A DNA stretch of 64,000 nt from DASSUC01 sp035649895. GTDB lineage: Bacteria > Actinomycetota > Actinomycetes > Mycobacteriales > Micromonosporaceae. This document shows positions 41,583 through 48,511 of the stretch, piece after piece; positions within the stretch are counted from its first letter, which is position 1; each line of letters opens with the position of its first letter. The stretch is from the NCBI GenBank assembly GCA_035649895.1, contig DASRIS010000042.1, positions 62,001 to 126,000 of the forward strand, in the 5' to 3' direction. A program made the position numbers and the translations under genes. Under the pieces are notes generated by a model. It saw nothing but the letters and a program-made list of their open reading frames with translations, was not told the DNA's origin and searched no databases.

Positions 41583-42281
41583 CTACGGGCGGGGCAGCTT
41601 GTGGACGGCCTGGTCGAAGATGGCCTTCGCATCCGCCGGGGCCCGGTAGCCCACCACGGTGATCCGCAGCGCCATGAAGATGTTGGCCGTGCGGACGTAG
41701 ATCACGGCGTTGGTGAAATTCATTTCACGTTCGGTAACGGTTATCGCGAAGCTGAGCGACTCATCGCCGTACGGGCCGTAGTTGGCCATGGTCAGCTTGT
41801 GGGTCCGGTGCTCAACGACCCAGCTGGTACAGCTGGCGAGGGCCGTGCGGAACGGGTAGAGGTTGTTGTCGAGACCGCTGGGCAGGAGCGTGAGCGACTG
41901 GACGATGAACGTACCGGTGGTCGTGGACCAGACTCTCCCAGTGGTGGCCCGTGCCCCCTCGAGGTATCCGGCCTTGGCGGAGTACTCGCTCGGGCACTGT
42001 GAGAACGCCACCGATGCCAGATCCTCGACGGCGAGCTGGGTGTCGACCCGGTAACCGGCCGGCAGGTCCCGGCGGGTCAGTAAAGCCGCCTCCAGGTCCG
42101 CCTTTGTGTACTCCCGGGCGGGCCGCGCCGGTGACGGGCTTGGCGTGCTGACCGGCGAGGTCGCGGGGGCGGTGGGCGACGGTGCGGTGGCGCGCGGCTC
42201 CCCATCACGGTCTCCGCAGGCGCCCAGCGAGGCGACCGCGAGAAGGCACATGGTGACGACCGCGGGCGCAGTTCTTGACAT
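41583..42281 (-). CDS. Lipoprotein of unknown function (sensor-domain-like)
   Basis: 232 residues. Signal peptide with lipobox SLGAC, then a Pro/Thr/Ser linker and a globular domain from about residue 60 (YTKADLEAALLTRRDLPAGYRV). The domain has a conserved-looking Cys pair (SQCPSEYS and ASCTSWVV) and a pattern reminiscent of PknH-C-like extracellular sensor domains; this is a weak resemblance. GGGAGG lies 5 nt before the ATG. It is the only gene on this strand here apart from the glycosyltransferase operon upstream, from which it is separated by 130 bp. Confidence 0.68.
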   Translation of the reverse strand: MSRTAPAVVTMCLLAVASLGACGDRDGEPRATAPSPTAPATSPVSTPSPSPARPAREYTKADLEAALLTRRDLPAGYRVDTQLAVEDLASVAFSQCPSEYSAKAGYLEGARATTGRVWSTTTGTFIVQSLTLLPSGLDNNLYPFRTALASCTSWVVEHRTHKLTMANYGPYGDESLSFAITVTEREMNFTNAVIYVRTANIFMALRITVVGYRAPADAKAIFDQAVHKLPRP

Positions 42282-42411
42282 TGCTGCCTCCCTGACTGGT
42301 GCACCGGACCTGCGGCGACCTTGGCCGCGGTGCAGCTAGCTCCAGTCAGGCACAGGATCTGTGTGCTCGTAAGCGGGGTGTCGGTGGTCGGACAGCGTCG
42401 CTGCCTGCCGG

Positions 42412-43323
42412 TCAGATCCCTCGACCACGCTGGTGCAGCCGGCGCAGCACCGTGTCGGGGCGTACGGCCCGGCTCGCCACGGCCAGGGCGAGGTAGGCGC
42501 GCGGCTCCTTCGGGTTGCGGGCGATGGTGTGCCGGGCCCAGCGCACCGCGCCCCGCCGGTCGCCCATTGCCGCGTGGGCGAAGGCGATCTGCCCGGTCAC
42601 CCGCGCCTCGCCGAGCGGCTCACCGGCGAACTCGGGGTAGCGGCCCAGCAGCCACTGCAGGGCCGTGGCGATGGTCTCCCACCGCTGGGAGAAGTAGGAC
42701 CGCTTGTGCCAGCGGACCAGCACCCCCGCTTCGGCCACGTTGACCAGCGGCCGGCGCCGGGCCGCCCGGAGCAGGAACTCATAGTCCTCGGCGTAGCTGC
42801 CGGGGATCTCCTCGTCGACGAGGCCGATGCCGTTGACCAGCGCGTCCCGCCAGATCAGGTACGTGGACGGGTGCAGCTCGGTGAGGCGCTTGCGCAGCAG
42901 CGCGGCGAGCGGCACCCGGTCAAGCGGGAGGACGCGGTCCACTATGGACCCGTCGTAGCTCACCCGGATGCCGCAGCAGGCGAGCTCGGCGTTGCCGGCC
43001 GCCTCGAGCGCGGCCACCTGCGCGGCGAGCTTGCCGGGCAGCCACTCGTCGTCGTCGTCGCAGAACGCGACGAGGTCGCCGGTTGCCGCGAGGATTCCGG
43101 TGTTACGGCCGCCGGCCAGGCCCGGCGTACGGGTGTTCGCGATGACCCGGACCTGGCGGTGCGGGTCGTCGCGCACCAGCGAGGTGTCCGGTGTGGACTG
43201 GTCGTAGACCACGACCACCTCGACCCGGCCCGGGTACTCCTGGCCGAGGATGGCGGCCACGGCGGCGCGCAGCAGCTCGGGGCGGTCCCGGGTGGGCACC
43301 ACGGCGGTCACGGACGGGGTCAT
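42412..43323 (-). CDS. Glycosyltransferase family 2
   Basis: 303 residues, GT-A fold. VTAVVPTRDRPELLRAAVAAIL begins the nucleotide-sugar site, and FCDDDDEWLPGKL is the metal-binding DxD region. GGRNTGILAATGD is also typical. The C-terminal part carries YAEDYEFLLRAARRRPLVNV (catalytic acidic residues) and a helical tail. It probably adds one sugar to a lipid-linked glycan at the inner membrane face. Last gene of a four-gene operon; its ATG overlaps the stop of the sulfotransferase gene by 4 bp. Confidence 0.9.
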   Translation of the reverse strand: MTPSVTAVVPTRDRPELLRAAVAAILGQEYPGRVEVVVVYDQSTPDTSLVRDDPHRQVRVIANTRTPGLAGGRNTGILAATGDLVAFCDDDDEWLPGKLAAQVAALEAAGNAELACCGIRVSYDGSIVDRVLPLDRVPLAALLRKRLTELHPSTYLIWRDALVNGIGLVDEEIPGSYAEDYEFLLRAARRRPLVNVAEAGVLVRWHKRSYFSQRWETIATALQWLLGRYPEFAGEPLGEARVTGQIAFAHAAMGDRRGAVRWARHTIARNPKEPRAYLALAVASRAVRPDTVLRRLHQRGRGI

Positions 43324-44300
43324 ACACGCTCCTCAAGGTTGGCCGGCCGGGAGCCGCCGCGGTAGCCGTACCGCAGGCGCAACGGAAGGGTGAGCGCGCT
43401 GACCAGGGCCCGGGCGCCGGTCGGGAAGCCGGTGCGCCACTCCTCGTCCGCGCGCACGCGCAGCGGCCCGCGGGCGAAGCGCAGCGGGTTGCCGGCGACG
43501 GTGTGCGCCGGTCGGGGGAGCACCGGTGGCTCGTCGAGCACCCGCAGCGCCGCGGGGTCGTCGGCCAGCCCGGCCAGCTGGCGGACGGCCGTGACGGTGC
43601 CCCGCGGGTCGGCGGTGAAGTCCTCGTACCGGATCCGGGCCACCGGCAGCCGGGCCGGCGCGCGGCGCGCGGCGAGCACGTCGAAGGCGAGGTTCTGCAC
43701 CGTCCACAAGGCACTGACCTGCACCGGGGAGAACGTCGGCATGTACGCCTCGGCGTCGGCCACCTCCGGCCGGCGTACCCGCCTGGCCCAGGAGTGGGCG
43801 ACCGCGCGGCTGTCGCGCACCAGGTGCACCACGCGCAGGTCCAGGCCCTCGGCCCAGCGCAGGGCGAACGCCAGCGACGCGTGCTTGCTGGAGTCGACCA
43901 CCACGGCGGCGCCGGACACCTCGGCCGCGGCGGCGTAGACCTGCGTGTAGAGCTGCGCATACCGGCGGACCGCGGCCAGCTGCCGCTCTGGCAGGCGGGC
44001 GCGGGCCAGCTGGGGCAGGTGCCGGGTACGGTCGACCTGTCCCTTGAGCGCGGCCACCTCGTCGGTGTCCACGGTGGACCACCCGCCGAACGCGCGCGCA
44101 CCGACCTGTGTCCAGAATGGACAGCCGGAGAAGCGCTCGCCGCAGCCGCACCGCTCGTCCAGGCGGAGCCCGCGCTCCCACAGGTGGACGACCTCGCCCA
44201 CCGCGCACACGTCGTCGCTCTGCGCCAGGATCAGCTCCAGCAGGGTGGAGCCGCTGCGGCCGAGGCCGCCGAGGAACAGCACGGGCACCGCTGGCCTCAC
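43320..44300 (-). CDS. PAPS-dependent sulfotransferase (1 of 5)
   Basis: 326 residues from a GTG at 44300 that overlaps the upstream stop (GTGA). The 5'-phosphosulfate loop is GGLGRSGSTLLELIL (residues 11-25) and the 3'-phosphate site is VHLVRDSRAVAHSW. A three-cysteine motif, CGCGERFSGCPFW at residues 51-63, is shared with the two sulfotransferases at 45522 and 46441. It likely sulfates a sugar of the polysaccharide made by this locus. Coupled on both sides to glycosyltransferase genes. An open frame reaches further upstream but belongs to the antisense of the neighbour. Confidence 0.9.
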   Translation of the reverse strand: MRPAVPVLFLGGLGRSGSTLLELILAQSDDVCAVGEVVHLWERGLRLDERCGCGERFSGCPFWTQVGARAFGGWSTVDTDEVAALKGQVDRTRHLPQLARARLPERQLAAVRRYAQLYTQVYAAAAEVSGAAVVVDSSKHASLAFALRWAEGLDLRVVHLVRDSRAVAHSWARRVRRPEVADAEAYMPTFSPVQVSALWTVQNLAFDVLAARRAPARLPVARIRYEDFTADPRGTVTAVRQLAGLADDPAALRVLDEPPVLPRPAHTVAGNPLRFARGPLRVRADEEWRTGFPTGARALVSALTLPLRLRYGYRGGSRPANLEERV

Positions 44301-44836
44301 CGCCGCCGTCCCGTCCGGCGGCGCGTCCGGGCGTCCACAAGCTCCTCCACGATGCGCCCCACCCGGGCCACCGCCTCGGCGCGGCCGGTGCCGCCAGGCG
44401 CGTCGCCGTCGAGGCTGAACCGGGCCGGGTCGGCCACCCCCAGGTCGAGCGCTGTGGTCAGGTCCGGCTCTGACTCGCACAGGTGCACCAGGCCGGCCGC
44501 TGCCATCCGGCGGGCGAAGAGCAGCTGGTGGTCGTCCACGTGCTCGCCGCGGGCCGGGTCCCGGGGCACCACGATCGGCAGGTGCCCGGTGCGCCGGGCC
44601 TCGGTGATCGTGGCCGGCCCGCCGTGGCTGACCACCAGGGTGGCCTCGGTCATGGTCCGCCGCAGCTCGTCGTGGTCGAGGAAGGCGGTGGCGCCGGCCA
44701 GCGCCGGCTTGCGCCCGTGGCCGTACTGGACCAGGAGCCGGGCCGGGCCGGGCGACCACCGCTCGAGCCAGGAGGTGAGCCGGTCAAAGGGGTGCACGTC
44801 AGTGCCGACGACGACGAGGACCAGCGGCGCGGTCAC
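44297..44836 (-). CDS. Alg13/EpsE-type glycosyltransferase subunit (GT28 C-terminal domain)
   Basis: 179 residues that cover only the C-terminal half of a GT-B glycosyltransferase. VVVGTDVHPFDRL starts the Rossmann fold and VVSHGGPATITEARRTGHLPIVVPRDPARGEHVDDHQ (in outline) is the UDP-sugar-binding signature of the GT28 family. Such proteins need an Alg14/PssD-like membrane partner, which is encoded immediately upstream with a 4-bp overlap. Together they would transfer a sugar from a UDP donor to a lipid-linked acceptor. Confidence 0.88.
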   Translation of the reverse strand: MTAPLVLVVVGTDVHPFDRLTSWLERWSPGPARLLVQYGHGRKPALAGATAFLDHDELRRTMTEATLVVSHGGPATITEARRTGHLPIVVPRDPARGEHVDDHQLLFARRMAAAGLVHLCESEPDLTTALDLGVADPARFSLDGDAPGGTGRAEAVARVGRIVEELVDARTRRRTGRRR

Positions 44837-45309
44837 AGGAGGTTACCGACCACGGTCGCGTACGGGTACATCCGGCGCTGCTCCTCCCACTGCACCAGCA
44901 TCGCCGACAGGAACGGCCGGCAGAGCCGGGCGGTCAGCGTGGCCGTATCGATCCGGTCGTACACCTCTATATAGATCGTGGGGATGCCGCGCAGCCGGGC
45001 CAGCGCGACAAACGGCAGCGCGACGCCGGCCCCGGTGGTGACCACGGCCTCGACCCGCCGGCGCCGCAGCACCCGGGCGGCGAGCAGGGTGTTGCGCACC
45101 AGGTTGCGGATGTTGCGGGTGGTGGGGTGGTGCGCCCACACCACGTCCTCCCCGGCCAGCAGCGACCGGGCGTCGGGCGTGCCGAAGGTGACCCAGCACC
45201 GGTCCCATCCTCGGTACCACGGCTCCAGCGCCAGCAGCTGCGCCAGATGCCCACCGCTCGACCCGACCAGCAGCACCGGGCCGCGCTCGGACTGATCCAT
45301 GACGGTCAT
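44833..45309 (-). CDS. Alg14/PssD-type glycosyltransferase partner subunit
   Basis: 158 residues from ATG 45309, which has GGAGG 5 nt upstream; earlier ATGs lack a site. VLLVGSSGGHLAQLLAL is the signature of the Alg14 family, the acceptor-binding, membrane-associated half of a split GT-B enzyme, followed by TTGAGVALPFVALARLRGIPTIYIE. It recruits the Alg13-like catalytic subunit encoded next. First gene of the operon Alg14-Alg13-sulfotransferase-GT2, all overlapping by 4 bp. It is divergent from the sulfotransferase pair, across a region with a perfect 19-bp palindrome. Confidence 0.9.
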   Translation of the reverse strand: MTVMDQSERGPVLLVGSSGGHLAQLLALEPWYRGWDRCWVTFGTPDARSLLAGEDVVWAHHPTTRNIRNLVRNTLLAARVLRRRRVEAVVTTGAGVALPFVALARLRGIPTIYIEVYDRIDTATLTARLCRPFLSAMLVQWEEQRRMYPYATVVGNLL

Positions 45310-45371
45310 TATGTCCTCCCCAGATCCCACCATCATGGCCGTGAGGGCAAACTACCCCGGATCAGCGCCAC

Positions 45372-45390
45372 GGTCCGACTCAGTCGGACC
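45372..45390. promoter_or_regulatory. Perfect 19-bp palindrome between divergent sulfotransferase operons
   Basis: GGTCCGACTCAGTCGGACC has 9-bp arms around a single central base. It lies 63 bp upstream of the Alg14-like start (minus strand) and 132 bp upstream of the sulfotransferase start (plus strand). A TAGACT -10-like element is near 45437 on the plus strand. The dyad fits an operator that could control both operons. Confidence 0.55.
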
Positions 45391-45521
45391 TGCGACAGAA
45401 CGGACCGACCGATCGGCCAGGCCGGCTGTCGTGCGTAGACTGCTCCGGGCGCGTGCGAGCAGTGCGTGACCAGCGCGTACGTGGTCAGCACGGCGCAGGC
45501 CTGCAGGGAGGGTGGAGGTTG

Positions 45522-46454
45522 GTGGAGACGTCGGCACCGGTGCGGCTGCTCTACGTGGGCGGCGTCCCGCGCAGCGGCTCCACGCTCGCCGACCTGATGA
45601 TCGGCCAGCTGCCGGGTCACGTCGGGGTGGGTGAGCTCTACTACCTGTGGACCGACGGTCCACACAATAATGTCCGGTGTGCGTGCGGTGTCCCGTTCAC
45701 TGGGTGTCCCTTCTGGAGAGAGGTGGGCGAGCGGGCCTACGGCGGCTGGTCGCCCACCCTGGTGGACGAGGTGCTCGCGCTGCAGCTCCGGGTGGACCGC
45801 ACGCCGCGGATCCCAGCCCTGGTCGCGCCGCCGGCCGGCTCCGCGTTCGCCCGCGCCGTCACCCGGTATACGGACCTGCTCACCGCCCTCTACCGCGCGA
45901 TCGCCGACACCTCGGGCGCGCGGGTCGTGGTGGACTCGTCCAAGCGGCCCTCGCTGGCGTTCGCGCTGCGTGGCGCGCCAGGCGTCGACCTGGCCGTGGC
46001 GCACGTGGTGCGCGACCCGCGCGGGGTCGCGTTCTCCTGGGGCAAGCGGGTGGCCGACGGCGCGACGCACCGCGGCGACATGCCGCGCTGGTCGCCGGCG
46101 ACGGTGTCCCGCCGCTGGGTCACGGTGAACGCGAGCGTCGCCGCCCTGCGCCGCTTCGGCGTGCGCGGGGTGCGGGTGCGCTACGAGGACCTGGTCGCCG
46201 ACCCGCCCCGCCAGCTGGCCCGGATCGCGGCCCTGCACGGGATCGAGGTCCGGCCGGCGGACCTGGGCTTCCTGGCCGATGGCGGGGTACGCCCGGCGGC
46301 CACGCACACCATCGCCGGCAGCCGCATCCGGCACTCGGACGGCGTACTCCCGCTGCGGCTGGACGAGGAGTGGCGTACCGCCCTGCCCGCGGCGCAGCGG
46401 CGTTTCGTGACGGCGGCGACAGCGGTATCGAGGTGGCGCTATGGGTACCACTGA
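45522..46454 (+). CDS. PAPS-dependent sulfotransferase (2 of 5)
   Basis: 310 residues from GTG 45522 (a TTG at 45519 is possible; GGGAGG and GGAGG lie upstream). 5'-PSB loop YVGGVPRSGSTLADLMI (residues 11-27), Cys motif VRCACGVPFTGCPFW (Cys 53, 55, 62), 3'-phosphate site VAHVVRDPRGVAFSW and VDSSKRPSLAFAL. Close paralogue of the sulfotransferases at 43320 and 46441. It overlaps the next gene by 14 bp, so the two are co-translated. The acceptor is presumably a sugar in the locus product. Confidence 0.9.
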   Translation: METSAPVRLLYVGGVPRSGSTLADLMIGQLPGHVGVGELYYLWTDGPHNNVRCACGVPFTGCPFWREVGERAYGGWSPTLVDEVLALQLRVDRTPRIPALVAPPAGSAFARAVTRYTDLLTALYRAIADTSGARVVVDSSKRPSLAFALRGAPGVDLAVAHVVRDPRGVAFSWGKRVADGATHRGDMPRWSPATVSRRWVTVNASVAALRRFGVRGVRVRYEDLVADPPRQLARIAALHGIEVRPADLGFLADGGVRPAATHTIAGSRIRHSDGVLPLRLDEEWRTALPAAQRRFVTAATAVSRWRYGYH

Positions 46455-47388
46455 GCGGGCAGTCCCGGTCCTCTACGTCGGCGGCATGCCGCGCAGCGGC
46501 TCCACCCTGCTCGACCTGATGCTGGGCGAGCTCACCGGCCACTGTGAGGTGGGCGAGCTGTTCTACCTGTGGCAGTCCGGGGTGGAGCGCAACTTCCGCT
46601 GCGCCTGCGGGGAGCCGTTCGCCGGGTGCCCGTTCTGGAGCAAGGTGGGCGAGCTGGCGTACGGCGGGTGGTCAAGGGTCGACCTGGCCGAGGTCTACCG
46701 CCTCCAGCGGCGGGTCGACGCCACCAGCCGGGTCCCGCTGGTCCTCGCCGCCGGCCTGCTGCCGGCCTTCCGTCGCAGCCTGGACCGGTACATCGCGCTC
46801 ATCACCCCGCTCTACCGGGCCATCGCCGAGGTGTCCGGGGCCGCCGTCGTGGTCGACTCGACCAAGCGCCCGTCGCTGGCGTACATCCTGCGCCGGGCGA
46901 AAGGCATCGACCTGCGCCTGGTGCACGTGGTGCGCGACCCGCGCGGGGTGGCCTACTCCTGGAGCCAGGCGGTGGAGCTGCCGGAGGGCACCGCGCCGCG
47001 CAAGCACATGAAGACCCGCTCGCCGCTGCTCATCGCCCGGCGCTGGGTCACCGTCAACGCGATGCTGGCGTGGCTCGCCTGGCTGGGCGTGCCCCGGGTC
47101 CGGCTGCGCTACGAGGACCTGGTGCGCGAGCCCCGGGCGGTGCTGGCGCGGGTGGCGGCGCTGACCGAGGATGCGACCGGGCAGCGCGACCCGCTGGGCT
47201 TCCTGGACGGGACGACGTTCACCCATCGCGGCTCGCACACGGTCGCCGGGGGGCGCATCCGGATGCGGCACGGGGCGATCACGCTGGTGCTCGACGAGAA
47301 GTGGCGGCGGGAGTACGCCCCGTCGCGGCGGCGCCTGGTCGCGGCGCTCACCTGGCCGCTCCGCTGGGTCTACGGCTACCGCGGCTGA
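46441..47388 (+). CDS. PAPS-dependent sulfotransferase (3 of 5)
   Basis: 315 residues. 5'-PSB loop YVGGMPRSGSTLLDLML (residues 12-28), Cys motif FRCACGEPFAGCPFW (Cys 54, 56, 63), VDSTKRPSLAYIL and 3'-phosphate site VHVVRDPRGVAYSW. The start lies inside the end of the previous sulfotransferase gene (14-bp overlap). The two proteins differ most in the C-terminal third, where acceptor specificity is usually set, so they may sulfate different positions. It ends 17 bp from the convergent GT14 gene. Confidence 0.92.
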   Translation: MGTTERAVPVLYVGGMPRSGSTLLDLMLGELTGHCEVGELFYLWQSGVERNFRCACGEPFAGCPFWSKVGELAYGGWSRVDLAEVYRLQRRVDATSRVPLVLAAGLLPAFRRSLDRYIALITPLYRAIAEVSGAAVVVDSTKRPSLAYILRRAKGIDLRLVHVVRDPRGVAYSWSQAVELPEGTAPRKHMKTRSPLLIARRWVTVNAMLAWLAWLGVPRVRLRYEDLVREPRAVLARVAALTEDATGQRDPLGFLDGTTFTHRGSHTVAGGRIRMRHGAITLVLDEKWRREYAPSRRRLVAALTWPLRWVYGYRG

Positions 47389-47405
47389 CCACCGGGCGGG
47401 GCGGG

Positions 47406-48338
47406 TCAGACTCGGGCCAGGTGGGCGTCCACCTCGTCGAGGACCCCGGGGTGGGCGTCCTCGTCGAACTTGCGGCCGAAGTGGGCGCCGCTGGCCAGTG
47501 CCTGGGGCAGGTCGGCTGTGGTGAGCACCTTGGAGCGGTTGAACCGGGTGTTGGAGAAGTCGAAGTAGCGCTTGCAGTCCGGCACCAGCCGGAACCGGCC
47601 CGAGCTGACCAGGACGGTCTGTGGCAGCGCCTCCTCCGGCGAGAGCGTGTGCCGGAAGTGGGCGACCACGTCGGGGCGGTCGCGCAGGAACTGGCGCAGG
47701 TAGGCGACGGCCGGCCAGGACAGCGACGCGTACGCCGAGCCGCCGTGCAGCACCAGGTCGGGGCCGAACGGCGGACGGACCCGGCGGCCGACCGCCAGGC
47801 CGTACGAGGTGTGCACCCGTACCAGTGGCTGGAGCCGGTTGACCAGCTGGAGCGGGCGCAGCGCCCGGGCCCCGCGGGGGGTGAGCGGGGCGAGGCGGCG
47901 GTGCCGGAAGTAGTAGCGGGAGCGGGCCTTGGCCGCCCCCCAGTGGCTGTCCGGGCCGAGCGCCGGCCAGTACTCAAGGAAACCGTCCGCGCCGGAGGAC
48001 GCCAGCTCCTGCTCGCACTCTGCCAAGGGGCGCAGCGGGTAGTCCTGCCCGGTCAGGTTGACCAGCCAGTCCACCTTCACGCCGCCGGCGACCAGCCAGT
48101 CCACCGCGGCGAGGTACCGGTCGACGTGGCTGAAGTCGCCGTACCCGCCCTGGTGGAGCTGCACGGTCACGTCCGCCAGCGCGGCCAGCTCGGCCCGCGT
48201 CGCGGGGTCGAGCGGCGCTCCGTCCACGTCGTGGCTGATGTGCACGACGCTGTCCGGGCTCATACGCTTGACCTGCTGGACCAACCTCACCAGCTGGCGG
48301 GGGGCACGGTGGGACTGGATGTGGTAGCAGCAGCGCAC
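47406..48338 (-). CDS. Core-2/I-branching-type glycosyltransferase (GT14)
   Basis: 310 residues from a GTG. RCCYHIQSHRAPRQLVRLV starts the fold, and VNLTGQDYPLRPL, HGGSAYASLSWPAV and EEALPQTVL match the GT14 family, whose animal members add beta-1,6-GlcNAc branches and whose bacterial relatives add xylose or other sugars. No DxD metal motif is needed in this family. In this locus it may introduce a branch in the polysaccharide repeat. It is divergent from the co-polymerase gene; the shared 173-bp region holds a perfect palindrome. Confidence 0.85.
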   Translation of the reverse strand: MRCCYHIQSHRAPRQLVRLVQQVKRMSPDSVVHISHDVDGAPLDPATRAELAALADVTVQLHQGGYGDFSHVDRYLAAVDWLVAGGVKVDWLVNLTGQDYPLRPLAECEQELASSGADGFLEYWPALGPDSHWGAAKARSRYYFRHRRLAPLTPRGARALRPLQLVNRLQPLVRVHTSYGLAVGRRVRPPFGPDLVLHGGSAYASLSWPAVAYLRQFLRDRPDVVAHFRHTLSPEEALPQTVLVSSGRFRLVPDCKRYFDFSNTRFNRSKVLTTADLPQALASGAHFGRKFDEDAHPGVLDEVDAHLARV

Positions 48339-48430
48339 CGGGCTATCATCGCCCTACCCATCGGGATTGAGAAAACGGCACATCGCGCGCGTCGGATCTG
48401 CGACGGAGAGTATCGGTCGATCATCTGCGC

Positions 48431-48443
48431 GTCATATTATGAC
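48431..48443. promoter_or_regulatory. 13-bp perfect palindrome upstream of the co-polymerase operon
   Basis: GTCATATTATGAC is a perfect dyad in an AT-rich patch, 69 bp before the co-polymerase start and 93 bp from the GT14 start. Its low GC content stands out sharply from the surrounding DNA. Candidate operator or promoter core for the export operon. Confidence 0.45.
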
Positions 48444-48511
48444 AAAACAGCACTAGACAACGGCCCGACCGAAGACCTCGGCTCGCGTTTCGACAGGGAG
48501 CGAGACACCGC

